From JANQIO01 sp036351375 (lineage in GTDB: Bacteria; Pseudomonadota; Gammaproteobacteria; Pseudomonadales; Halieaceae): a stretch of 64,000 bases of DNA. The DNA is taken from NCBI GenBank assembly GCA_036351375.1, contig JAZBOY010000092.1, positions 216,051-280,050 on the forward strand, written 5' to 3'. Shown in pieces: positions 38,055 to 46,816 of this stretch. Position numbers and translations under genes: made by a program. Numbering within the stretch: position 1 is the stretch's first letter; every line of letters starts with the position of its first letter. The notes beneath the pieces were generated by a model. That model worked only from the letters and a program-made list of their open reading frames with translations. It was not told the DNA's origin and made no database searches.

Positions 38055-38534
38055 TCAGCCGCCGGCGACGCTGACGTCCGGCAGTACCGGTGGCGGCAGT
38101 GAGAGTTTCTCCCGCGGCGCCAGCACTTCGGCAGTGCCGGTCACCACGACCTTGCCCTGCTGGTTGAGTGCCTTGCACTCGAGCGTGACGAAGCCCTTGT
38201 CCTCGCGCTTTTCGGTGACTTCCAACTGCACGGTGATTTCGTCACCTACCTTTACCGGGCGGCGGAAGCGCAGGCTCTGCCCGAGGTAGACGGTGCCGGG
38301 CCCGGGTAATCGCAGGGCCAGGGCGGCGGAAATCAGGGCCCCGGTCAGCATGCCATGGGCGATGCGCTCACCGAATTCCGTGCCGGCAGCGAACTCCGCA
38401 TCCAGGTGCAGGGGGTTGATGTCGCCCGAGAGCTCAGCAAACAGTACGATGTCCCGCTCGGTAACCTGCTTGCGGTATTCGGCTGTCTGCCCCAGGGTAA
38501 TTTCTTCAAACGTATGATTGGTCAGGTTTTCCAT
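38055..38534 (-). CDS. MaoC-like (R)-specific enoyl-CoA hydratase
   Basis: Hot-dog fold hydratase of 159 residues, PhaJ type, which makes (R)-3-hydroxyacyl-CoA from enoyl-CoA. The catalytic Asp and His are in ELSGDINPLHLDAEFA, the hydratase-2 motif, and ERIAHGMLTGALISAAL follows as expected. I place the start at MENLTNHTFEEI (38534); an upstream ATG at 38588 adds 18 residues without conservation. In this group such enzymes feed polyhydroxyalkanoate or fatty-acid metabolism; no phaC is nearby. Confidence 0.88.
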   Translation of the reverse strand: MENLTNHTFEEITLGQTAEYRKQVTERDIVLFAELSGDINPLHLDAEFAAGTEFGERIAHGMLTGALISAALALRLPGPGTVYLGQSLRFRRPVKVGDEITVQLEVTEKREDKGFVTLECKALNQQGKVVVTGTAEVLAPREKLSLPPPVLPDVSVAGG

Positions 38535-38674
38535 TGCGGGGGTGTTCCAGGGTTTGGCCCATGTGCGCCTAGTGTAGACAAAGTGCACGCTGTGAGCGCG
38601 TGTCTCTGCTGCATTCCTCCATCACTGGATCATCGCTGAAACCGTCAATTGAACGCTTCTAAATAAAGAAACTC

Positions 38675-41600
38675 GTGTCAGTACCTGTTCCCACCATTGA
38701 CTATCCCGCCGAGCTGCCGATAACCGAGCGCCTCGAGGAGATCAGTGCCGCTCTCGCCGCGCACCAGGTGGTGATCGTGGCCGGGGAAACCGGTTCCGGC
38801 AAAACCACGCAGCTGCCAAAGCTGTGCCTGGCGCTGGGGCGCGGCGAACGCCGCATCGGCCACACCCAGCCGCGGCGGCTGGCGGCTCGCACCGTGGCCC
38901 AGCGTATCGCCGAGGAGCTGGGAGAGAGCCTGGGCGAGACCGTCGGCTACCAGGTGCGATTCACCGACACGATGGGTGAAGGCACCCGCGTCAAGTTGAT
39001 GACTGATGGCATCCTGCTGGCCGAGATCCAGCGCGACCGTATGCTGCGCCAGTACGACACGCTGATCATCGACGAGGCCCACGAGCGCAGCCTCAATATC
39101 GACTTCCTGCTGGGCTACCTCAAGCAGCTGCTGCCCAAACGCCCGGACCTGAAGCTGATCATTACCTCCGCCACCATCGATGTGGAAGGATTCTCGGCGC
39201 ATTTCGATGACGCCCCGGTGATAGAGGTGTCCGGGCGCAGCTATCCCATCCAGACCCACTATCTCGACGACGAGGAAGGTGACGTTATCGTGCGCGCCGC
39301 CGACGCGGTGGAGTCGATTCTCAACCGTGATTTCGGACCGGCGGGCGATACCCTGGTTTTCCTGAGCGGTGAGCGCGAAATTCGCGAGCTGGCCCTGGCC
39401 CTGCGCCGTCGCCAGCTGCCCGGTCTGGAAGTCCTGCCTCTTTATGCACGCTTGTCGCAGGCCGAACAGTCCAGGGTCTTTGACACCCGCAAACGCGCCG
39501 GCATGCGCGTGGTGCTGGCCACCAACGTGGCGGAGACCTCGCTGACCGTGCCCGGCATCCGTTTCGTGGTGGATACCGGCCTGGCCCGCATCAGTCGCTA
39601 CAGCGTGCGCAGCAAGCTGCAGCGCTTACCGGTGGAGCCCATATCCCAGGCCAGCGCCAACCAGCGCCAGGGGCGCTGCGGCCGGGTCGCCGAAGGCGTC
39701 TGCCTGCGGCTCTACAGCGAACAGGATTTCCTGTCCCGGCCCGAGTTCACGGAGCCCGAAATCCAGCGCACCAACCTGGCGGCGGTGATCTTGCGCATGA
39801 TCAAGCTCAAGCTTGGCGCAGTGGAGGCGTTCCCTTTCATCAACCCGCCGGATGCGCGGCTGGTGCGGGACGGCTATCGCCTGCTGCAGGAGCTCACCGC
39901 GGTCGATGAAGGCGGTCGCCTCACGGCGCTCGGCCACCGCATGGCCGAATTGCCGGTCGACCCGCGTTTCGCGCGCATGTTGCTGGCAGCCGCCGAGAAC
40001 GGTTCGCTGGCGGAAATGCTGGTGATTGCCAGTGCCCTCAGCGTGCAGGACCCCCGCGAGCGCCCGGTCGACAAGCAGCAGGCGGCCGATGAGAAGCACC
40101 GCCGTTTTTGGGATGAGCGTTCTGACTTTATGGCCTGGCTCAGGCTGTGGGACTACTACGAGGAGCAGCGCCAGGCGCTGAGCCAGAATCAGCTGCGCAA
40201 ACTCTGCCAGCGCGAGTTCCTGGCCTTCATGCGCATGCGCGAGTGGCGCGATGTGCACTTTCAGCTCACGGTGGCCTGTCGCCAGGCCGGTCTGCGCTTC
40301 AATCGCACGGCCGCCACCTATGAACCTGTCCACCGCGCCCTGCTCACCGGCCTGCTCGGCAACATCGCCCAATGGCAGGAGGGCAGGGAGTACCTCGGCA
40401 GCCGCAACCGCAAGCTGCAGATTTTCCCCGGCTCAAGCCAGGCGAAAAAGCGCCCGCCCTGGCTGCTGGCGGCGGAGATCGTCGAAACCTCCCAGGTGTT
40501 CGCGCGCTGCGTGGCGCGTATCGACCCGGGCTGGGCACTGGAGGCGAACCCGGCGCTGCTCAAACACCACGACTACGAACCCCACTGGCACACGCGCAGC
40601 GGCCGGGTCATGGCACTGCGCCGCACCAGCCTGTACGGGCTGGTGCTGGCCGATCGGCAGAAAATCCACTACGGCCCAATCAATCCGGCGGAGGCGCGGG
40701 CCATCCTGATCCGCGCTGCCCTGGTCGAGGGTCGCATGAAGCCACGCCCCGGCTTTCTCACCCACAACCTGGCGCTGGTGGAAGAGCTGGAAACCCTCGA
40801 ATCCAAGGCCCGCCGCCGCGACCTGGTGGCGGATGAACAGGGCATCGTGGCCTTTTACGACGAGCGACTACCGGACAACATCACCACCGCCAACCGCCTG
40901 CGAGGCTGGCTCAAGAAGCACCCGGAGGCGGAGGCCTCCCTGCGCCTGAGCCGCGAGCAGTTGCTGGTGCGTGCGGTGGACGATGAGATCGGCAACCAGT
41001 TTCCGGACCACCTCGAGTGGGAAGACTTCAGCCTCGCGCTCAGCTATCACTTCGAACCGGGGCATCCGCAGGATGGTGTCAGCGTGACCATCCCGGTGGG
41101 CCTGTTGAATCGAGTGCCCCGCTATCGCTTTGACTGGTTGGTGCCGGGGCTGTTGCGCGAGAAGTGTATTGCCCTGGTCAAAGCGCTGCCCAAGGCGCTG
41201 CGCAAGCAGCTGGTGCCCGTTCCCGATTTCGTCGATCGCGCCCTGGTGGAGATGGAGCCCGCAGACCGTCCGCTGGTGGATGCGCTAGGCGCCGGCTTGC
41301 GCGCCGCGGCAGGCGTGCGAATCGAACTCGACGACTGGGACATTGCGGGTCTCGACGACTACTACCGCATGAATTTCCGCATCGTCGATGCCGACGGCAA
41401 GTTGCTGCGCCAGGGGCGCGAGCTGGAGAGCCTGATCGATGCGAGTCGCGAGCAGACGCGGGAGAGTCTCGAAGTCGCAGAATCGGCAGGCCCCCTGGCC
41501 AGTGGTCTGACGCGCTGGGAGATCGACGAGCTTCCCGAGCGCTGGCGCTCAAAGCAGGCCGGTATCGACATCGAGTCCTACCCGGCGCTGGAAGATCGCG

Positions 41601-42385
41601 GCGACAGCGTCGCGGTCACCCTGCACGATTATCCCGGCCAGGCCGAAGTAGGGCACCGGCGCGGCTTGACCCGGCTCTACCAGTTACAGTGCAGCCAGCA
41701 GGTGCGCTACCTGCGCAAGAACCTGCTGCGGGGCAACGCGGCCAACCTGCTGCTGGTGGGGGCGGGCCTGGCGCGGGACAGCCTGCTGGATGACCTGCTT
41801 GCTGCAGTCTTCGCCCGCGCCTTCCTGACGGCGGAGGACCTGCCGCGCAACGAGGCGGCGTTCAAGGCGCAGCTGCAGGCGGGGCGCGGAGAGCTGGTCA
41901 ATATTGGCAATGACTACGAGCGCGTGCTGCTGGCAGCTTTCGAACCCCTGGTGGAGGTGCGCAAGCGCCTGGCAGGCCTGGCAGACCAGGCCCTGGATTA
42001 CGCCCGCGAGGACATTGAGCGGCAACTGGAAGGGCTGCTCGGCGGCGGCTTCCTGTATCGCACGCCCTGGTCCCGCATCAGTCACTACCCGCGCTATATG
42101 AAAGCATTGCTCACAAGGCTGGAGCGCCTGACCGCGCAGCCCGGGAAGGACCGCGGCCACACGGATACTCTCGCGGAACTCGAAACGCCATTGCATGAAG
42201 CGCTGGATGAGCGCGCGGATGCCCTGGCCCTCAACCCGGAACTGGCGGAATACCGCTGGATGCTGGAGGAATTGCGGGTGTCGTTTTTCGCCCAGTCCCT
42301 GGGCACTTCACAGCCGGTCTCGGTCAAGCGGCTGGCGGAACAGTGGTCCCGGGTGGAGGCCTGGCAGCGCGCGAATCCTCAATGA
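38675..42385 (+). CDS. hrpA: ATP-dependent RNA helicase HrpA
   Basis: DEAH-box helicase of 1236 residues acting on mRNA and stalled ribosomes. Motif I is GETGSGKT at 37-44, motif II is DEAH in TLIIDEAHERSLNID, motif III is ITSATID, and QRQGRCGRVAEGVCLRLYS is motif VI. The HA2 and OB-like regions follow, and the DUF3418 C-terminal half characteristic of HrpA extends to the end. The start is GTG at 38675. It is 263 bp before the peptide gene of the MNIO cluster and on the same strand, with no clear terminator between. Confidence 0.95.
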   Translation: MSVPVPTIDYPAELPITERLEEISAALAAHQVVIVAGETGSGKTTQLPKLCLALGRGERRIGHTQPRRLAARTVAQRIAEELGESLGETVGYQVRFTDTMGEGTRVKLMTDGILLAEIQRDRMLRQYDTLIIDEAHERSLNIDFLLGYLKQLLPKRPDLKLIITSATIDVEGFSAHFDDAPVIEVSGRSYPIQTHYLDDEEGDVIVRAADAVESILNRDFGPAGDTLVFLSGEREIRELALALRRRQLPGLEVLPLYARLSQAEQSRVFDTRKRAGMRVVLATNVAETSLTVPGIRFVVDTGLARISRYSVRSKLQRLPVEPISQASANQRQGRCGRVAEGVCLRLYSEQDFLSRPEFTEPEIQRTNLAAVILRMIKLKLGAVEAFPFINPPDARLVRDGYRLLQELTAVDEGGRLTALGHRMAELPVDPRFARMLLAAAENGSLAEMLVIASALSVQDPRERPVDKQQAADEKHRRFWDERSDFMAWLRLWDYYEEQRQALSQNQLRKLCQREFLAFMRMREWRDVHFQLTVACRQAGLRFNRTAATYEPVHRALLTGLLGNIAQWQEGREYLGSRNRKLQIFPGSSQAKKRPPWLLAAEIVETSQVFARCVARIDPGWALEANPALLKHHDYEPHWHTRSGRVMALRRTSLYGLVLADRQKIHYGPINPAEARAILIRAALVEGRMKPRPGFLTHNLALVEELETLESKARRRDLVADEQGIVAFYDERLPDNITTANRLRGWLKKHPEAEASLRLSREQLLVRAVDDEIGNQFPDHLEWEDFSLALSYHFEPGHPQDGVSVTIPVGLLNRVPRYRFDWLVPGLLREKCIALVKALPKALRKQLVPVPDFVDRALVEMEPADRPLVDALGAGLRAAAGVRIELDDWDIAGLDDYYRMNFRIVDADGKLLRQGRELESLIDASREQTRESLEVAESAGPLASGLTRWEIDELPERWRSKQAGIDIESYPALEDRGDSVAVTLHDYPGQAEVGHRRGLTRLYQLQCSQQVRYLRKNLLRGNAANLLLVGAGLARDSLLDDLLAAVFARAFLTAEDLPRNEAAFKAQLQAGRGELVNIGNDYERVLLAAFEPLVEVRKRLAGLADQALDYAREDIERQLEGLLGGGFLYRTPWSRISHYPRYMKALLTRLERLTAQPGKDRGHTDTLAELETPLHEALDERADALALNPELAEYRWMLEELRVSFFAQSLGTSQPVSVKRLAEQWSRVEAWQRANPQ

Positions 42386-42511
42386 TGCCTGTTGTCACAC
42401 CTTTGACACAGCGATGACTTCTAATGGGCTGTCCAGGCTTTGTGGAATATTACCGGTTGGATCACCGCAGCAGTGAAACTAGTTGGTCAATACTGTGTCA
42501 GAGTTAGCACG

Positions 42512-42649
42512 ATGAGCAATGTAGACCATTACTCTTCGGTAACTCTTCTCACGGAACCCCCTTGCTGGAGCAGCACCGTGGAAGCTTGGAACGACGAATT
42601 AGCGGTATCAACCAACCAGTCAGAAGAACTGATTTACAGGAGTCAATAA
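42512..42649 (+). CDS. Possible 45-codon leader ORF overlapping the RiPP precursor start
   Basis: An ATG at 42512 opens 45 codons (MSNVDHYSSVTLLTEPP onward, ending ELIYRSQ) whose TAA stop overlaps the precursor ATG by one base (TAATG). The Shine-Dalgarno CAGGAG of the precursor lies inside its last codons. No strong ribosome site precedes it, and an in-frame start farther upstream (42440) exists. It may be a chance frame, or it may couple translation to the precursor. The rest of 42386-42511 holds a possible promoter (TTGACA near 42398) but nothing certain. Confidence 0.25.
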   Translation: MSNVDHYSSVTLLTEPPCWSSTVEAWNDELAVSTNQSEELIYRSQ

Positions 42650-43014
42650 TGGCCTACTCAAAGAAACCCCTCGCAGCTGCACTGGGTGCAGCGTTCCTGG
42701 CCTCCGCGGTCAGCCCGATCGTCTCTGCGGACACCAACCCGTTTGCCGCAAACCAGCTTAGCGGCGGTTACGACCTCGTCAACTTCGGTGAGCACGAAGG
42801 CAAGTGCGGCGAAGGTAAGTGTGGCGAAGGCAAAGGCGACGCCGAAGGCAAGTGCGGTGAAGGCAAGTGCGGCGGCGAGAAATCAGCCGAAGGCAAGTGC
42901 GGCGAAGGCAAGTGCGGTGGCGAGAAGTCAGCCGAAGGCAAGTGCGGTGAAGGCAAGTGCGGCGGCGAAAAATCAGGTGAAGGCAAGTGTGGTGAAGGGA
43001 AGTGTGGCGGCTAA
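42649..43014 (+). CDS. bufA: Cys-rich RiPP precursor with ten EGKCG motifs (bufferin/HvfA type)
   Basis: A 121-residue precursor. A signal peptide (LAAALGAAFLASA, cleavage near VSA-DT at 27) is followed by a short spacer and a core of ten EGKCG motifs with Cys 53, 58, 69, 74, 84, 89, 99, 104, 114 and 119; there are no other cysteines. The motifs come as five tandem pairs separated by EGKGDA, GEKSA, GEKSA and GEKSG, with EGKGD at 60-64 a motif that lacks Cys. In related systems the partner MNIO enzyme converts these Cys into copper-binding heterocycles. Its ATG follows CAGGAG. The MNIO and DUF2063 genes follow with gaps of 32 bp and an 8-nt overlap. Confidence 0.9.
   Translation: MAYSKKPLAAALGAAFLASAVSPIVSADTNPFAANQLSGGYDLVNFGEHEGKCGEGKCGEGKGDAEGKCGEGKCGGEKSAEGKCGEGKCGGEKSAEGKCGEGKCGGEKSGEGKCGEGKCGG
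42846..43014. repeat. 45-bp tandem repeats inside the precursor gene
   Basis: Residues 66-80, 81-95 and 96-110 are three near-identical 15-residue units (EGKCGEGKCGGEKSA or SG), with a partial fourth at 111-121. The DNA is also nearly identical (GAAGGCAAGTGCGG repeated twice per unit), with changes mostly at third positions. This indicates growth by slippage or recombination, so the number of metal sites may differ between strains. Confidence 0.88.
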
Positions 43015-43046
43015 GGCCCACTTTCCATTGCGCATAAGCTGACACT

Positions 43047-43907
43047 GTGACTACACAACCGTCAGAAAGAACGCCGGGTTTCCAGGGAGCTGGACTCGGC
43101 CTGCGACGGGCCCTGCTGGGCCCGTTGTCAGAGATGGCGCAGGGAAGCGTCGATTTCATGGAAGTGGCGCCGGAGAACTGGATCAACGTCGGCGGCCGCT
43201 TCGGGCGACAGTTCCGCGAGCTGGCTGAACGCTACACGATCAGCCTGCATGGACTGTCACTCAACATCGGGGGCTATGAGCCCGTGGACCGTGAGCTGGT
43301 GGCCTCTATTGGCGAGTTCATGGACGAGTACCACTGCCCCATCTATACCGAGCATCTCACCTACTGTGCAGATGACGGACATCTCTACGACCTTATGCCC
43401 ATCCCCTTTACCGAGGAGGCCGTGCAGCACGTGGCCGGCCGCGTGAAGGAGGTCCAGGATATCCTGGGCCGGCGCATCGGGCTGGAGAACGCCTCCTACT
43501 ACGCAGTTTCGCGAGCCGACATGACGGAAAGCGAATTCATCCGCGCCGTACTGGAAGAGGCAGATTGCGACCTGCTGCTGGACGTCAACAACATTTACGT
43601 GAACAGCATCAACCACCGTTACGATCCCTATGAGTTCCTGCACTCGCTGCCGCTGGAGCGGGCGCGCTACATACATGTGGCGGGCCATTACGACGAGGCG
43701 GAAGACCTGAAGGTGGATACTCACGGAGCCGACGTGATCGATCCGGTGTGGGCGCTGCTGGCCGAGGCCTACCGCCTGTGCGGCCCCTTGCCGACGCTGC
43801 TGGAAAGAGACTTCAACCTGCCGCCGCTGCCGGAACTGCTGGGAGAAGTCGAGCACATCCGCCGGCTGCAGCGTGAGTCAGGGAGCGAGGCGGCGACCTA
43901 TGCCTGA
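43047..43907 (+). CDS. bufB: MNIO-family (DUF692) multinuclear iron oxygenase, BufB/HvfB
   Basis: RiPP-modifying enzyme of 286 residues with a TIM-barrel and a di/tri-iron centre. Candidate ligands are His68 (ISLHGLSLNIGG), Glu102-His103 (YTEHLTYC), Glu147 (GLENASYY), Asp179-Asn182 (LLLDVNNIYVN), His210 and His214 (RYIHVAGH), His226 and Glu253 (LLERDFN). In studied relatives, DUF692 proteins oxidise Cys in the precursor to oxazolone/thioamide or thiooxazole groups that bind copper. The start is GTG at 43047, 32 bp after the precursor. It overlaps the DUF2063 gene by 8 nt. No metallophore importer is adjacent. Confidence 0.93.
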   Translation: MTTQPSERTPGFQGAGLGLRRALLGPLSEMAQGSVDFMEVAPENWINVGGRFGRQFRELAERYTISLHGLSLNIGGYEPVDRELVASIGEFMDEYHCPIYTEHLTYCADDGHLYDLMPIPFTEEAVQHVAGRVKEVQDILGRRIGLENASYYAVSRADMTESEFIRAVLEEADCDLLLDVNNIYVNSINHRYDPYEFLHSLPLERARYIHVAGHYDEAEDLKVDTHGADVIDPVWALLAEAYRLCGPLPTLLERDFNLPPLPELLGEVEHIRRLQRESGSEAATYA

Positions 43908-44670
43908 GCTTGCAGCCGCGGATCTCAAGGCACTTCAGCAGCGCTTTACCGACCATGTGCGCAACCCGGCTGAGGTAGACGCCCCGGGCGGCATCGAAGG
44001 GCGGCGGATGAAGATCTACAACGATCTCATCTACAACAACATCGAGAGTTTCCTCAGTGGCGGTTTCCCGATTCTGCGCAGCCTGTATCGTGAAGAAGAC
44101 TGGCACCGGCTGGTGCGTGATTTTATCGTCAGCTACCGTTGCTCATCGCCTTATTTCCTGGAAATCAGCCAGGAGTTCCTGAACTACCTCATGCACACCC
44201 GGGAACCCACACCGGTTGACCCCCCCTTTGCGCTGGAGCTTGCCCACTACGAGTGGGTGGAGCTTGCCCTCGACGTATCTACCGAGGAGTTTCCGGACGA
44301 CGGCATCGATCCCGATGGCGATCCTGTCGCAGGCATCCCGGTGATTTCCCCACTGGCCATGAACCTGCAGTACCGTTACCCCGTACACGAGATTGGTCCA
44401 GGTCGAGAGCCCGATGAACCGCCGGCGCAGCCGAGCTTCCTGGTGGTGTACCGCAACCGCGAGGAGCGGGTGCGTTTCCTGGAAGCCAATGCTGCCACCT
44501 CCCGCTTGCTGGAGCTGGTTGCGGGGAACGAAGAACGCAGCGGCCGCGAGCTGCTGGAGCAACTGGCCGAGGAAATGAACGCGGAATCCGTGACCTCGGT
44601 GGTGGATTTCGGTGCCCGCATGCTCAACGAGTTTCTTGAGCAGGACATCCTCGCCGGCTGTCGACTCTGA
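43900..44670 (+). CDS. bufC: DUF2063 partner protein, BufC/HvfC
   Basis: A 256-residue partner of MNIO enzymes, thought to present the precursor to the oxygenase. The N-terminal DUF2063 region reads LKALQQRFTDHVRNP, IYNDLIYNNIESFLSGGFPILRSL, then FLEISQEFLNYL. The C-terminal half has LAMNLQYRYPVHEI and a winged-helix-like EERVRFLEANAATSRLLELV. ATG 43900 overlaps the oxygenase gene by 8 nt. A DoxX-type membrane gene often found with such clusters is not present downstream; mlaA comes next after 120 bp. Confidence 0.92.
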   Translation: MPELAAADLKALQQRFTDHVRNPAEVDAPGGIEGRRMKIYNDLIYNNIESFLSGGFPILRSLYREEDWHRLVRDFIVSYRCSSPYFLEISQEFLNYLMHTREPTPVDPPFALELAHYEWVELALDVSTEEFPDDGIDPDGDPVAGIPVISPLAMNLQYRYPVHEIGPGREPDEPPAQPSFLVVYRNREERVRFLEANAATSRLLELVAGNEERSGRELLEQLAEEMNAESVTSVVDFGARMLNEFLEQDILAGCRL

Positions 44671-44790
44671 GCCCGCCCGGGCAATCTGCAGCGTAGCCAT
44701 CTCATCGCGCCCCTGATGCAGCCCGGCGCAGCTCACCTTGCGGCCCCTTGGTCCTGTGGCCTACTATTCACGTACCACCTTGAGTAACTC

Positions 44791-45522
44791 ATGACCGCAA
44801 CGACCCGATGCCTGGTGCTGGTCGCGGCCCTGCTGCTGCAATGCGGCTGCGCCACTGCACAAACCGCCGACGAACCCGTCAACCGTGATCCGTTCGAAGG
44901 GTTCAATCGGGCCATTTTCGTGTTCAACGATAACGTCGACCGCTGGGCCCTGGCCCCGGTGGCGCGAACCTACAAGTTCATCATGCCGTCTTTCGCCGAG
45001 CGCGGCGTGAGCAACTTCTTTGCCAATCTCTACGACCTCAACGGCGCGCTCAACGCGGTGTTGCAGGGCCGCTTTCGCAACGCCGCCCAGAACAGCGGGC
45101 GCTTTGTGGTGAATTCCACTGTGGGCATGTTCGGCTTCGTCGACGTGGCCTCGGAAATGGGTATTGCGCCCTATCGAACCGACTTCGGCCATACGCTGGC
45201 AATCTGGGGTGTGAGTTCCGGGCCCTACCTGATGGTGCCTTTTCTTGGCCCGCGTACCGTTCGCAGCGGCATGGGAACTGCTTTCGATACGGTGGCGTCC
45301 CTGCAGTGGCAGATCAATGACAACGTAACGCGCAACTGGCTCTTCGCGGTAGAAATTGTCGACAACCGGGCGGCCCTGACGGCGGCCGAAGACCTGATCA
45401 CGGGTGATCGCTATATATTTATTCGCGACGCCTACCTGCAGCAGCGTGAATATTTCGTGAACGGTGGCGTGGTGGAAGATTCCTTCTCAGACTTCGAAGA
45501 GGAGTTCGACTGGGAAGAGTGA
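44791..45522 (+). CDS. mlaA: Phospholipid-binding lipoprotein MlaA (VacJ)
   Basis: Outer-membrane protein that extracts misplaced phospholipids and hands them to MlaC; 243 residues. DPFEGFNRAIFVFNDNVDRWALAPVARTY near the mature N-terminus and GYDFGHTLAIWG-like FGHTLAIWGVSSGPYLMVPFLGP are family marks. The lipobox is not canonical: the signal ends LLLQCGCA, with Cys18 and Cys20 but no residue match before either. A weak promoter TTGCGG-N18-TACTAT ends at 44767. A response regulator and STAS gene follow, the arrangement seen around vacJ in Pseudomonas. No mlaBCDEF is nearby. Confidence 0.92.
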   Translation: MTATTRCLVLVAALLLQCGCATAQTADEPVNRDPFEGFNRAIFVFNDNVDRWALAPVARTYKFIMPSFAERGVSNFFANLYDLNGALNAVLQGRFRNAAQNSGRFVVNSTVGMFGFVDVASEMGIAPYRTDFGHTLAIWGVSSGPYLMVPFLGPRTVRSGMGTAFDTVASLQWQINDNVTRNWLFAVEIVDNRAALTAAEDLITGDRYIFIRDAYLQQREYFVNGGVVEDSFSDFEEEFDWEE

Positions 45523-45624
45523 TGACGCCAGTTTGTGAAATCCTTGGCAGAATCACTGCACCTGACTTGCAGCCCCCATACCTGCGGAGTAGTGTGCTGC
45601 CACGTATCAAGACACAGTGCGCCT

Positions 45625-46806
45625 ATGGCTGAGCAGAGCGGCAAGATACTGCTGCTTGAGAAAGATGCCCAGACCGCCAACGCTATCGCCGACCGGCTCG
45701 TGGCGCAGGGCTACTACGTCGAGATCTCCGAACAGGTTGACCCCTCACTCGATGGCGATATCGACGATGACGTCGACGTGGTGCTGTGCGACCTCGACCT
45801 ACCGGATATTTCCTGGGAAGGTGTCTTCGAGGTCCTCAGTGAACGCCAGCAGGAAGTCTCCGCCATCATGCTGTCTTCCCATGAGCAGGTGGTCGACATA
45901 ATGACTGCCCTGCGTCTGGGCTTCCGGGATTTTTTTCATAAACCGATCGACGACTGGGACGCGCTGCTGTCCTCGGTTGCGCGCTGTGCAGAGGAGAGCC
46001 GGCTGCGGCGCGAGAACGCCGCCTATCGCGCCAAGCTGGAGGGCACCAATGCCGAGCTGCGAGGCACGGTGCAGGTGCTGGAGCAGGACCAGCAAGCGGG
46101 TCGCCACGTGCAGATGCGTATGCTGCCGCAGTCACCAGTAGAGATAGACGGCTTCCGCTTCAGCCATTCCGTTATCCCCTCGCTGTATCTCAGCGGCGAT
46201 TACACGGATTACTTCAGAGTGGGTGAAGGTCACGCCGTGTTTGTGATTTCCGACGTGTCGGGCCACGGCTCTTCCTCCGCCTTTGTCACCGTGCTGCTCA
46301 AGAACCTGCTGGCGCGCAAACGCTCCGACTTCATCCACCGGGACGATTACCTCATCATGAACCCGGTGGAGATGTTGCAGCGCGCCAACCGCGACCTGCT
46401 GGAACTCGGAATCGGCAAGTTTGCCACCGTGGTCATGGGAGTGATCGACCTCGACCGCAGCCTGTTGCGCTACAGCATTGCCGGGCATCTGCCCCTGCCG
46501 GTACTGGTAACGCCGGAAGGTGCCAGCTTCCTGCACGGGGCGGGCACCGCAGTGGGCATCATGGAAGACGCTGAATTCGAAGAGCACAGCATCGAGCTGC
46601 CGCCGGAGTTCATGCTGGCGCTGTTCACCGATGGCATCCTGGAAATCCTGCCGCCGGACAACCTGGTGGACAAGGAGCGATTCTTCCTGGAAGCGTTTTC
46701 CGGTGGCTTCCAGACGCCCATGCAGGTATCCCATCGTCTCGGGCTCGACCAGATCGAGACCATTCCCGACGACATCGCAGCGCTCTACCTGGAGCGCAAG
46801 GCCTAG
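45625..46806 (+). CDS. Response regulator with PP2C-type phosphatase output
   Basis: A 393-residue regulator. The receiver domain has the phosphoacceptor Asp in VVLCDLDLPDISW, IMLSSHEQ and HKPIDDW. A short coiled coil (RAKLEGTNAELRGTVQVLEQ) leads into a SpoIIE/RsbU-like PP2C domain with SGDYTDYFRVG, VISDVSGHGSSSAFVT and LFTDGILEI, where the Asp residues bind manganese. It should dephosphorylate the STAS protein encoded 10 bp downstream. I chose ATG 45625; upstream starts would add unconserved Cys-rich sequence. The same gene pair lies near vacJ and tal in Pseudomonas. Confidence 0.9.
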   Translation: MAEQSGKILLLEKDAQTANAIADRLVAQGYYVEISEQVDPSLDGDIDDDVDVVLCDLDLPDISWEGVFEVLSERQQEVSAIMLSSHEQVVDIMTALRLGFRDFFHKPIDDWDALLSSVARCAEESRLRRENAAYRAKLEGTNAELRGTVQVLEQDQQAGRHVQMRMLPQSPVEIDGFRFSHSVIPSLYLSGDYTDYFRVGEGHAVFVISDVSGHGSSSAFVTVLLKNLLARKRSDFIHRDDYLIMNPVEMLQRANRDLLELGIGKFATVVMGVIDLDRSLLRYSIAGHLPLPVLVTPEGASFLHGAGTAVGIMEDAEFEEHSIELPPEFMLALFTDGILEILPPDNLVDKERFFLEAFSGGFQTPMQVSHRLGLDQIETIPDDIAALYLERKA

Positions 46807-46816
46807 GGCTGCCGGC

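Noticed and set aside
42540..42648. ECF-type promoter before the RiPP precursor (GGAAC boxes)
   Set aside because: GGAACC and GGAACG occur but no -10 at the correct spacing.
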